Shown here in pieces: positions 34,139-46,069 of a stretch of 64,000 bases of DNA; position 1 is the first letter of the stretch; each line of letters begins with the position of its first letter. Source of the stretch: Microcebus murinus (lineage: Eukaryota; Chordata; Mammalia; Primates; Cheirogaleidae); NCBI RefSeq assembly GCF_040939455.1, contig NC_134108.1, positions 88,642,001 to 88,706,000 on the forward strand, given 5' to 3'. Position numbers and translations under genes: made by a program. The notes beneath the pieces were generated by a model, which was given only the letters and a program-made list of their open reading frames with translations, was not told where the DNA came from and made no database searches.

Positions 34139-34908
34139 AACCTGAAGATGGTGTTCAAATTTTGCCTACTGGCTCATTTGGACCCCCACCGGCTAACATG
34201 TTCTTTTTTATTCTGGGCCGAGCCTCCTCCACCCTTGCAGGGCTCATAGTCCACCCCTCCATAGTAGATAGTGACTTTACCGGGGAGATTAACATCTTAG
34301 CCAGTGCGCTCACCGGCCCTGTGTGTGTCTCTAAGGGACAGCACTTAGCTCAGGCATTGCCCTTGCCCCTTAATACATCCTTCCCAGCCATCGCCTCTAA
34401 CCAAGGTGCTTCCTGCCCTGGCTCTTCTGATCTTTATTGGGTCCAAGCTATCACCAAAAAACGACCCACCCTGCGGTTAAAGTTAGATGGTAAACTTTTT
34501 GAAGGCCTTCTTGATTCTGGCGCCGATTCCACAGTTATTGCCCAGGACGCCTGGCCCCAATCATGGCCACTGCAGCCTTCCCTTACGCACTTACAAGGTA
34601 TAGGACAGTCTAATAATACTCTCCAGAGCTCAAAAATTTTAACATGGGAAGACCCTGAGGGAAACAAAGGCACCACCCAACCCTTTGTAGTCCCAAACCT
34701 GCCTGTTAACTTATGGGGGCGTGATATCCTTGCACAAATGAATGTCATTATGTGCAGCCCCAATGACGTTGTAGCCAGCCAAATGCTTAAACAGGGATTC
34801 CTCCCAGGACAGGGTTTAGGCAAAGAGGGTCAGGGACTAAGAGCACCCTTAACCACCCTCCCTAAGTCAGACAGATCAGGACTAGGGTTCAAAAAACATT
34901 TTTTGTAA
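33979..34908 (+). CDS. pro: Pro: dUTPase, aspartic protease, G-patch
   Basis: This frame is entered by -1 shift from gag. The first part is a retroviral dUTPase, with 'SAGVDL' at about 34,093 and further blocks up to about 34,360. It would keep dUTP low during reverse transcription. Next comes the aspartic protease with catalytic 'LLDSGADST' (DSG codons at 34,513-34,521) and the 'WGRDIL' C-terminal motif. A glycine-rich G-patch ('GFLPGQGLGKEGQG') at about 34,795-34,840 follows. This domain order is characteristic of betaretroviruses. The frame is intact and ends at 34,908, right after a second slippery site. Confidence 0.95.
   Translation, partial: GKRPEGPAPGPLPYSISVGLGEQPTRGSPAPRLLRATTGSAGVDLCASSDTILKPEDGVQILPTGSFGPPPANMFFFILGRASSTLAGLIVHPSIVDSDFTGEINILASALTGPVCVSKGQHLAQALPLPLNTSFPAIASNQGASCPGSSDLYWVQAITKKRPTLRLKLDGKLFEGLLDSGADSTVIAQDAWPQSWPLQPSLTHLQGIGQSNNTLQSSKILTWEDPEGNKGTTQPFVVPNLPVNLWGRDILAQMNVIMCSPNDVVASQMLKQGFLPGQGLGKEGQGLRAPLTTLPKSDRSGLGFKKHFL
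34899..34905 (+). promoter_or_regulatory. Probable pro-pol -1 frameshift site T TTT TTG
   Basis: Protease codons here are TTT TTG followed by the TAA stop at 34906-34908. The heptamer TTTTTTG fits the X XXY YYZ rule. After a -1 slip the frame is open through the RT. It is the only fitting heptamer in the overlap: an AAAAAAC a few bases upstream is in the wrong phase. Confidence 0.75.
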
Positions 34909-36305
34909 GGGCCATTGATCCCCCTGCACTTCAGGCAGATAAAATCATTTGGAAAAGTGACTCACCTGTCTGGATCAATCAGTGGCCCCTCCCATCTAAC
35001 AAGCTAGCTGCAGCTACAGCGTTGGTGCAGGAACAATTAGCTGCCGGACACATAGAGCCGTCTACTTCACCATGGAACACCCCCAATTTTGTCATTCAAA
35101 AAAGGACTGGCAAGTGGCGGCTACTACAAGACTTGCGGGCTGTTAATCAAACAATGGTTCCCATGGGGGCACTCCAGCCTGGTTTGCCTTCGCCCGTAGC
35201 TATCCCCAGAGGCTACTATAAGATAGTCATTGACCTGAAAGACTGCTTTTTCTCCATACCATTGCACCCAGATGACTGTAAGCGCTTCGCCTTCAGTCTT
35301 CCGGTAGTAAATTGTATAGGACCCTCCCCGCGTTTCCAGTGGCGAGTATTGCCTCAAGGCATGGCCAACAGCCCTACCCTTTGCCAAAAATATGTAGCTC
35401 AGACAATTGATTCTTTTAGAATTCAACATCCTCAAATATATATAATTCATTATATGGATGACATTCTTTTAGCCGGAGCCGACGAGGCAACCTTACATCA
35501 AGTTACTATGCAGGTTGTCTCGGCCTTACAAGCTCGAGGCCTCCGCTTGTCCCCCGAAAAGATTCAGGTCTGCCCCGCTCACCTGTTCCTAGGTTTTGAA
35601 TTATTCCCCAACAAGGTCCTCTCCCAAAAAGTACAGATCAGAAAAGATTCTCTTCAATGCCTTAATGATTTTCAGCGTCTTCTAGGCGACATTAATTGGC
35701 TTCGCCCATATTTAAAACTCACCACAGGACAGTTAAAACCCCTATTTGACATCCTGCAGGGAAATACTGACCCAACCTCTCCCCGCTCCCTAACTAAAGA
35801 AGGGCAGCAAGCACTCGATTTAGTCGAGCAGGCCATAAATGCCCAGGCCATTGGCTACTTCTCCCCCGATTCTCCCTTGTACTTCATTGTCCTCCCCACC
35901 CCCTTTTCGCCCACGGGACTCTTTTGGCAGGGCAAGCCTCTTTTTTGGGTTCACCTATCGGCTTCCTCCCCTAAAGTCCTTCCCACCTACCCTTACTTAG
36001 TAGCTAAAATTATTCGATTGGGGCGAGAAAACTCCCTTAAGCTTTTTGGAAAAGATCCAGATATCATAATACTCCCTTACAATGCTTCCCAAATTCAGTG
36101 GCTAATACAGACTGATGATGACTGGGCAGTTAACTGTACGTCTTTCCAGGGCAAACTAGATAATCATTACCCCCTTGATAAACTAATTCAGTTCCTCTAT
36201 CGGACACCTGTAATATTTCCCCAAAAAAAACACAAGAGTCTCCCCCATTCCAGGAGCCGTCTTAGTCTTTACCGACGACTCCTCCTCAGGCACCGCGGCC
36301 TATAG
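34902..36305 (+). CDS. pol: Pol: reverse transcriptase part
   Basis: The frame is open from the shift site to 36,305. It contains the 'LPSNKLAAATALVQEQL' entry region, a first catalytic Asp in 'VIDLKDCFF' (35,232) and 'LPQGMANSP'. The YMDD active site is at 35,451-35,462, followed by thumb and connection regions. All three catalytic aspartates appear present. The last ~25 residues after the A8 run at 36,223-36,230 are out of frame: RNase H continues in the next frame. Function: RNA-templated DNA synthesis. Confidence 0.95.
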   Translation, partial: FVRAIDPPALQADKIIWKSDSPVWINQWPLPSNKLAAATALVQEQLAAGHIEPSTSPWNTPNFVIQKRTGKWRLLQDLRAVNQTMVPMGALQPGLPSPVAIPRGYYKIVIDLKDCFFSIPLHPDDCKRFAFSLPVVNCIGPSPRFQWRVLPQGMANSPTLCQKYVAQTIDSFRIQHPQIYIIHYMDDILLAGADEATLHQVTMQVVSALQARGLRLSPEKIQVCPAHLFLGFELFPNKVLSQKVQIRKDSLQCLNDFQRLLGDINWLRPYLKLTTGQLKPLFDILQGNTDPTSPRSLTKEGQQALDLVEQAINAQAIGYFSPDSPLYFIVLPTPFSPTGLFWQGKPLFWVHLSASSPKVLPTYPYLVAKIIRLGRENSLKLFGKDPDIIILPYNASQIQWLIQTDDDWAVNCTSFQGKLDNHYPLDKLIQFLYRTPVIFPQKKHKSLPHSRSRLSLYRRLLLRHRGL

Positions 36306-37506
36306 CATTAATGGCCAGGTCCGCAGTTTTCCCACCAGATTCTCCTCTGCTCAACTGGTTGAGTTAGCAGCCTTAGTCGCAGTCTTCAAATACGTAGATC
36401 AGTCACCATTTAACTTGTATACTGATAATTCTTATGTTGCTCATGCTGTCGTCACTTTAGAAACTGTGCCTCATATTCGGCCCTTCAACAATACTACTCA
36501 AATGTTCCAGCAACTACAAGGACTCATTCACTCCCGTTCTGCGCCCTTTTTTATAGGCCATATTCGTGCCCACACTGGCCTTCCTGGGCCTCTAGTAGCT
36601 GGAAATAATCTTGTTGATCAGGCGACTCGCGTTGCAGGCGCTGTTCGCAATATCACTGTTGATCCTGTCTGCGCTGCACGCCAGGCTCATAATTTACACC
36701 ATCTCAACGCCCATACCCTCAGGCTTAAATTCTCCATTACTAGAGAACAGGCCAGAGAAATCGTCCGCCAATGCAGGGCTTGTTTTACCCTTCTCCCTGA
36801 GCCACACCTAGGAGTCAACCCTCGCGGCCTGATCCCTGGGGAACTCTGGCAGATGGATGTCACTCATTACCCCCCTCTCGGAAAGCTTAAATATATACAT
36901 GTCTCTATAGATACTTGCAGTGGATTTATCTTTGCTTCCCTACAAACAGGCGAGGCCACCCGCCACGTTATCAGCCATGTTATAGCCTGTCTCACCTCCC
37001 TCCCTCAGCCTAAAGTTATTAAGACTGACAATGGCCCGGGATATATCAGCTCCAATTTCAAAAGTTTTTGTGCTCAGTTAGGCATTAAGCATATTACAGG
37101 CATTCCATACAACCCTCAGGGCCAAGGTATTGTAGAGAGAGCTCATCAGACGTTAAAAAATATGCTCTCCAAACTACAATCGGGAGGAGGAATTTTGTAC
37201 CCTTTAACAGGTAATTCCAAAACCCTACTTAATCATGCCCTGTTCATTTTAAACTTTCTCAGCTTTGACACTGCCGGTAAAACGGTTGCTGACCACCTTT
37301 GGCACCCATCCACCACAGATACTTATGCACAGGCCTTATGGAAGGAGCCGCTTACAGGCAAATGGCTGGGGCCTGACCCTGTCCTCATATGGGGAAAAGG
37401 ACATGCCTGCATCTATGATACCCAGGCAGGAAACGCCAGATGGCTACCAGAGAGAGCGATTAAGTTATATAACCCACCCAGGGAATCCCCTGAGAAGAAT
37501 TCTTAA
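36214..37506 (+). CDS. pol: Pol: RNase H and integrase part, frame-shifted
   Basis: This frame opens after a stop at 36,211 and ends at 37,506. RNase H carries its first Asp in 'VFTDDSSSG' (36,274), a Glu in 'LVELAA' and an Asp in 'YTDNSY'. Integrase follows with His/Cys zinc-binding residues (about 36,685-36,785). The full D,D-35-E triad has Asp codons at 36,856 and 37,027 and Glu at 37,135. The C-terminal domain ends 'WLPERAIKLYNP'. All catalytic residues are intact. Relative to RT the phase differs by +1, most simply one extra A in the A8 run at 36,223-36,230. In this copy RT and integrase are therefore not made as one protein. Confidence 0.92.
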   Translation, partial: YFPKKNTRVSPIPGAVLVFTDDSSSGTAAYSINGQVRSFPTRFSSAQLVELAALVAVFKYVDQSPFNLYTDNSYVAHAVVTLETVPHIRPFNNTTQMFQQLQGLIHSRSAPFFIGHIRAHTGLPGPLVAGNNLVDQATRVAGAVRNITVDPVCAARQAHNLHHLNAHTLRLKFSITREQAREIVRQCRACFTLLPEPHLGVNPRGLIPGELWQMDVTHYPPLGKLKYIHVSIDTCSGFIFASLQTGEATRHVISHVIACLTSLPQPKVIKTDNGPGYISSNFKSFCAQLGIKHITGIPYNPQGQGIVERAHQTLKNMLSKLQSGGGILYPLTGNSKTLLNHALFILNFLSFDTAGKTVADHLWHPSTTDTYAQALWKEPLTGKWLGPDPVLIWGKGHACIYDTQAGNARWLPERAIKLYNPPRESPEKNS

Positions 37507-37526
37507 TTTTGTTCTCTTCCAGAAAT
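37505..37526 (+). promoter_or_regulatory. env splice acceptor
   Basis: TTTTGTTCTCTTCCAG|AAATAC: a pyrimidine tract and CAG place the acceptor at 37,522/37,523, eight bases before the env-like ATG at 37,530 and just after the pol stop. It is the expected partner of the donor at 31,931. Confidence 0.75.
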
Positions 37527-37529
37527 ACA

Positions 37530-37817
37530 ATGACTCCCCGAGAAAAGGCGCTGCCTCTCCTATGCCTGATTCTAGTCATGACCAAGAGCACCATCGCAAC
37601 CAACATCCATCAGATCTACAACTATACATGGCAGTCACAGGTAGACGCAGCCACACAAAAATCGGTCTCCGTGTTTCACCAACGGCTAGAACAAAGAGGC
37701 TCCAGAGAAGACCTCCATACAGAGTCTCCCCATTCAGCCACAGAGGGTTTAAATTTCTCAGACCTTGCCTCAGACATGGAACGCAGTTGGTTCCAAAGGG
37801 TGTGGAGACGCCCATGA
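37530..37817 (+). pseudogene. env (remnant): Truncated env start, 95 codons
   Basis: The ATG is directly behind the splice acceptor. The first ~23 residues form a signal peptide (MTPREKALPLLCLILVMTKS, hydrophobic core PLLCLILVM). They are followed by 'NIHQIYNYTWQ' with a likely N-glycosylation site NYT, as at the start of a surface subunit. The rest is hydrophilic and has no recognisable envelope domain. There is no furin site, fusion peptide, immunosuppressive domain or membrane anchor before the stop at 37,817. Most of env is therefore deleted. The TGA stop overlaps the first ATGACGGG motif of the RNA element. A small secreted product from spliced RNA is possible but speculative. Confidence 0.7.
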
Positions 37818-38052
37818 CGGGATTATCGCGATGCCGTGTACCAGGTGCACACCCCGCCAGCTGTGAGGTAACTCCATGACGGGAATATTGTAGGTCCATG
37901 CCCGGGGGCACACTTCATAATCAGAAGTGCCGGAGCTGGATGCCACCTACATAGCCTAAGACAGAAGCCTCACCTTCACATTAATCGCTAGATCTTATAT
38001 TTGGGGTGCTGGTCGCGGAAGCACATCGCGTAGCCTAAAACAGGCTCTCCAC
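37802..38052 (+). ncRNA. CTE-like double-loop RNA export element
   Basis: The segment folds on paper into one long stem. Outer stem GTGGAG/CTCCAC (37802-37807, 38047-38052). Loop A: ATGACGGG at 37814-37821 and AGCCTAAAACAGG at 38032-38043. Then CGCGATG/CATCGCG (37827-37833, 38024-38030), ACCAG/CTGGT (37840-37844, 38009-38013) and CACCCC/GGGGTG (37850-37855, 38003-38008). Then GTGAGG/CCTCAC (37863-37868, 37968-37973). Loop B: ATGACGGG at 37876-37883 and AGCCTAAGACAG at 37953-37964. Finally TGTAGGT/ACCTACA (37889-37895, 37945-37951) and a tip hairpin CACTTC/GAAGTG (37911-37916, 37924-37929). ACGGG plus CCTAAGACAG loops between helices are the signature of the Mason-Pfizer/SRV constitutive transport element, which binds NXF1/TAP. 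Position between env and the polypurine tract also matches. Confidence 0.85.
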
Positions 38053-38079
38053 CCACTTATATAAACCTCCCTCATATTA

Positions 38080-38096
38080 ATAAAGAGAGGGGGAGA
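38080..38096 (+). other. Polypurine tract
   Basis: An all-purine run AAAGAGAGGGGGAGA ends exactly at the 3' LTR, as needed to prime plus-strand DNA synthesis. Confidence 0.9.
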
Positions 38097-38520
38097 TGTT
38101 AGAGGCAAGGACCCTCAAAGACCCTCAACTCCCCTATGACTTGTCCTACGCACGAACTTCGCCCTGGAAAATTCCAGCTATAGCTCCGAGAAGAATGCAG
38201 TCCATGACGTGCTGACCACGGAATGCTCCAGGATGTGTTGACTGCAAATGTTCCGGTTGGAGATGTGTAATCAGTCAAAAACAGGATACTGATAAGACAC
38301 TGATTAGGGCTAATCAACCCAGACCCAAGCCTCATCGTCACCACTCTATTTTTTTGTTTTGACTTCCTTGTTTTTGTATGCCTATAAAACCTACTAAAAA
38401 TCTAAGTAAAGCAGACCTTGACAACCATTTGCTTGGTCTCGTTTCTTTCTCTCGCTCATCTCTTTCAGGCACGGTCCCCCTCGCCCCCGCGAGTAACAGA
38501 AGGTCCCGCGGGCTGGGACA
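38097..38520 (+). repeat. 3' LTR of the provirus
   Basis: The 424-bp copy of the 5' LTR has three substitutions and no gaps, ends GGCTGGGACA and is followed by the CCTCCC duplication. Confidence 0.97.
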
Positions 38521-38526
38521 CCTCCC

Positions 38527-38913
38527 AAGGAATCTCATCAAACCACCAGAAAAGATTATTCACCAGAGAGAAGATTAAAAGTCATGGCTGCACTCAGACA
38601 GCCTATTCCTCTGAAGGCTGCTCCCTAAGAAACTTTTACTACTGCATAATAAGACAACCTTTGTTCACCATATAATTCCTCCTCTTTCCCTCCCATAACG
38701 TATAGTCACCTCCTCCAAAAGCCTCAAGCCCCTATTCCTTTATGCTGTTTAACCTTCAACCATCTGGCCCCTTCTTCAAGTCTCATTTTGGCTCTCATGC
38801 ACACTTGAATGTTAATAAACTTGTATGCCTTTTCTCCTGTTAATCTTTTCTCAGTTTATTTCAGCAGACTTGAACCTTCAGAGGGAAAGGGAAAAATCCA
38901 CTTTGCTCCTACA
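38527..38913 (+). repeat. 3' part of the split ERV1-type LTR
   Basis: Continuation of the LTR begun at 30,686. 'GTTAATAAACTTGTATGCC' at about 38,811 gives the AATAAA, and CTCCTACA at 38,913 is the terminus, followed by GTGT matching 30,682-30,685. Confidence 0.85.
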
Positions 38914-38917
38914 GTGT

Positions 38918-39501
38918 TTACAAACAAATTATATATGCACACAGGTACCACACTATATTCATTTCTATATCCCCAACACCCTCAATGTTTATGGTGTAGC
39001 AGCTTACTCAGTGGATGTATACTGAATTGAAATTACACACATATCAGGAAGTAGAAAGATAACAATAAGAGGGGAAAAAAGAGGCTGATACTCACAGATT
39101 ATATGTACTTATGCACCAAATAGTCAAAAATATGCATACAGAAATCAATTTTTATGTATAAAAAGTAAAACATGCTTCTAAAGTTTCCAAAAAGCCAAAA
39201 AATCTATATATTTTTCAAACATTCACATGGAAGACCTGTTTTAAGGAATAAATATAGCCTCATCGTGCTCAGGAAGGAAAGTATAATGAGAGGAAGACAG
39301 AGCCCTGGGTGCTGATTTACTGCACTCTTAGGTGCCTTTCCTTGCTGATTTATGTAGGTGCCACAGAAATGCCTTTGGAAGAAGCCTATTCCCTTTTTCA
39401 GGGAAAAGTTACTGCTCTGACACTCGGGCATGGAGCAGAGAGAAAAAAATAAAATATAGGAATTAATATGGCAAAAAATAATTTTTTTAGTAAAATACAT
39501 A
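38918..39501. other. Unassigned AT-rich stretch
   Basis: No gene or named repeat recognised. Confidence 0.5.
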
Positions 39502-40411
39502 CAGGCATTCCTCAGCGGTATCATAGGTTCAAACCCAGATCACTGCAATAAGGCAAATAATTTCATACTAAAGCAAGTCACATGAATTTATTGGTTTCCC
39601 AGTGCATACTATTGTCTATTAAGCAAAGCATACATCTAAAAAAAAAAAAAAGACATACCTTAATTAAAAAATATTTGCAGGTAACTCTTTGGCCTTAAAA
39701 AAAAAAAAAAAAAGAAAAAAAAATAGTTTATTGCTAAAAATGCAAATGTTTATCTGAGCTTTCAAGGAATCATAATCTTTTTGCTAGTGGAGGATCTTTT
39801 AATGTTGATAGCTGCTAAATGCTCAGGGGTGCAGTTGATGAAGGCTGGGATAGGTAGCTGTGGTAATTTCTTAAACTATAGTAAGACAACAATAAAGTTT
39901 TCTACATTGATTGACTCTTCCTTTCACAAAAGATTTATCTGTAGCATGTGACTGTTCAATAGCATTTTACCCAATGTAGAACTTCTTTCAAAATTGGAGT
40001 CAATCCTCTCAAACCCTGCCACAGTTTTATCATCTAAGTTTATGTAATATTCTAAATCCTTTGTTGTCATTTCAACAGTGTTCACAGCATCTTCACCAGG
40101 AATAAATTCGCTCTCAAGAAACCACTTTCTTCTCTCATCCATGAGAAGGAACTGCTCATCCATTTAAGTTCTATCATGAGATTGCAGCAATTCAGTCACA
40201 TCTTTAGGCACCACTTCTAATTTTAGTTTTCTTGCTGTTTCCACCACATCTGCAATTACAACAGTAACAACAAGTATCACTGATATTGCAACAGATATAA
40301 TAATAAAACGTTTGAATTATTTTAAGAATTATCAAAAAGTGACATAGAGACACAAAGTGAGCACATGCTGTTGGAAAAATGGCACTGATAGTCTTGCTCA
40401 ACACAAGGTTG
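39502..40411 (-). mobile_element. Internally deleted Tigger1 DNA transposon
   Basis: The left end CAGGCATTCCTC(AG) is the Tigger1 inverted repeat after a TA. On the minus strand a 79-codon frame (39,924-40,163) is the C-terminal end of the pogo-type transposase ('[13 protein letters not shown]', '[11 protein letters not shown]'). Around 40,243 this passes directly to the 5' untranslated part ('CCAACAGCATGTGCTCAC' on the minus strand), so most of the transposase is deleted. The right end is cut by an LTR. Confidence 0.85.
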
Positions 40412-40415
40412 CTGC

Positions 40416-40702
40416 TGTTGTGGCTCAGAAAAAAGTACCCCAAGATGAGGGCCTCAGAAGCAACTTTAGAAGCAAAGTTTTTTCTCTGACCTCCTCCTGC
40501 CCTCCTGCCTCTCAGTCCCATTCTCTCCTGAGAGTAGCCATAGACACTAGAAGCCTGCTTCCCCAAAGTGAGTCATAGAAACCAGGAACCCTTTCCCCAA
40601 AGCCAGCGATGAAACCTAAAATTACTCTAACTTTCCCTCTACCTTTCTGTGTAAAAACCAACTATAAAACAATTATCTGACCTTCCTTGTTTGACTGTAG
40701 GA
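40416..40702 (+). repeat. 5' part of an ERV1-type LTR in Tigger1
   Basis: 'TGTTGTGGCTCAGAA...AGTACCCC...GAGGGCCTCAGAAGC' parallels the first half of the LTR at 5940. It stops where that LTR continues ('CTTGTTTGACTGTAGG'), so the 3' half is missing. Confidence 0.6.
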
Positions 40703-41478
40703 AAGCCAAAAGTGAACAAATTGCAAAAGTTAGGCCAATGTATAAGACATAGAGAGGACTATTATCCTTAACATATTAGGAGAATTTACACAGTAGTGTG
40801 ATGAATAACTCCATTCAAAAATATGATCAAGTAAGCAACTAAAAGAAAACAAAAAATGCAATAAACTAAAAAAAAAAAAGATTAACTTTGCTTTTAAGCA
40901 AAGAAAAATGCCAATTAAGACTAGTAGAAATTATTTTTTGATAATGTTGACTAGCCCTAGAAAGCAGACACTTTCATATATTATTTCACAGAATATGAAA
41001 CTTTCCTAGAGAGCTCTATGACAATATATACAAGCCTAAACAGAGCAATTCCAATTCTAGAAAATCATACAGTATTGTTTATAGTGGCTTAAAGTATGAT
41101 AGTCAGAAGAGAACAATGGTAGTTGACTGTTTGAACAGATCTCCACACTTCCAGAAAATGTAATACCATCTAGCCACAAAAACATGATAGAAGGATATTC
41201 AAAGCCCATGAAGATTTTAGCAAATATTTAGTAAATGAATAAATCAATGGCTAGAATTGATTCAATGGGAAAAAATAAAATACAGCATACTAGGTTATTA
41301 TTTTCATTTAAATTGCCAATGTATGTGTAGAATACGCACAGAAAAAGTAACTGAAAGATCTATGCCAAAATATTTATCATGACTATCTTTGAATGATGGA
41401 GTTATTGGAGATTTTTATTTTCTTCAGTATATTTTCTGAAATTTCCAAAATCATTATACTAAATATGCATTAACTGAT
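40703..41478. other. Unassigned stretch
   Basis: AT-rich. 'AAAATGCAATAAACT' near 40,855 might be the outer end of the Tigger1 copy. Parts of 41,000-41,470 resemble old L1 sequence but I cannot place them. Confidence 0.3.
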
Positions 41479-42113
41479 GGCATTCGTCAGGGTTCTTCAG
41501 AGAAACAGAACCAACAGGATATGTGTGTGTTTATATGTATGTGTATGTGTGCAGAGTGAGGAAGAATATATAATCTCATATATAAGATATACATGTGTGT
41601 GTATATTTTTATATATGTATCTCAACAGGTAATATATAGATATAGATATAGAAGAACATTTATTATGGGAATTGGCTCATGTCATTATGGAGGCTAAGAA
41701 GTCCCACCAATGCCAACCAACTGCAAGCTGGAGAACCAGAGAAACAAGTGGTGTAATTCAGTTCAAGTCAGAAGGCCTGAGAACTGTGGCGGCACTGGTA
41801 TAAGTCCCAGAGTCCAAAAGCCAGAGAACCAGGAGCTCTAATGTCCAAGGGCAGGGAAAGACAGATGTCTCAGCTAAAAAAGAAAGGAAGAAAATTCACC
41901 CTTCCTGCATATTTTTGTTCTATTTGGGTCCTCTATGGATTGGATGATGCCCAGGCACATTGGTGAAGGCAGATTTTACTCAGTCTACTGATTTAAATGC
42001 TCATCTCTTCTGGAAACACCCTCACAAGCACATACAGAAATAATGTTTTACTAGCTATCTGAGCATCCCTTTGCCCAGTCAAGTTGACACACAAAATTTG
42101 CCATCACACTTGA
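41479..42113 (-). repeat. MLT2-type ERVL LTR
   Basis: On the minus strand it begins TGTGATGGCAAATTTTGTG and 'GTCAACTTGACTGGGC', and runs through 'GCATTTAAATCAGTAGACTG' to 'GGTTCTGTTTCTCTGAAGAA'. This is the standard MLT2 order. A TATG-rich simple repeat near its end (41,520-41,650) is usual in the family. Confidence 0.8.
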
Positions 42114-45389
<3,276 letters not shown>

Positions 45390-46069
45390 CACCCATCATC
45401 TTAAAGACGACAATGTTCCACAATTCCAGAGGAATTTCAGGCTCCCAAATTTACTGTGACACACAAGCAACTTTCATCACTAAAGAAAATAAAACTAAGG
45501 ATTTCCACTTCTGTCTCCTACCAAATCCCACTATAACATACCCATTTCAGAGGACCTTGTTACACTTCCCCCAAAACATACCTAGTGAATCAAACTTTTT
45601 CGAGATTGAGTCCAGGAATAGCTATTTCTTTTAACATGCTCCCCATGAACACTTAGATAATTCAAGTTTGAGAATCACTGCCCTATGCTTTAATTGCCTT
45701 ACCATTGTCTCTTTTCCTATTTCATCAGCCTAAAACAATATTACACTAACTCATTTATACTTTTTATTTCTATGGCTTCAGCAAAAATACCTTATGCAAT
45801 TTGAAAGAAGGAGAACAGAAAGACAAGCAGCAGAAATGATGGCAGTGGTGGTGGTGGTGGAGATAGCTACCAGAAACGGGAACAGCAAACTTATGGACTT
45901 TCTTACAAAAAAAGAAAGCAACAAGGAGAAGGGAGAGAAGATAGATCCATAAACTTAAGAGTAGAGGCAAACTACTATCTCACAGATCAGTCTCTTCACC
46001 CCTGCAAGCTCAAACAACAACAACAAATTTTACATCTGCTGCTCCAACTTCCATGTTCTCTTCTTTAAT

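Larger units (their letters stand above)
31381..38526 (+). mobile_element. Young env-less betaretrovirus-like provirus
   Basis: Complete LTR-to-LTR provirus of 7134 bp between CCTCCC duplications (31381-31386 and 38521-38526); 6 bp is the usual value for betaretroviruses and HERV-K-like elements. Order: LTR, Lys primer site, donor, gag, dUTPase-protease, RT-RNase H-integrase, acceptor, truncated env start, CTE-like RNA element, polypurine tract, LTR. The two LTRs differ at 3 of 424 positions. The GC content is visibly higher than in the AT-rich surroundings. Two lesions are visible: a frame change in gag and one in the RNase H region of pol. Confidence 0.97.

Noticed and set aside
34891..34897. 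AAAAAAC as pro-pol slippery site
   Set aside because: It has the right composition but the wrong phase relative to protease codons; TTTTTTG at 34,899 is in phase.
37265..37879. 204-codon frame overlapping the end of integrase
   Set aside because: It overlaps integrase in another frame, shows no domain, and its end overlaps the structured RNA; treated as a shadow.
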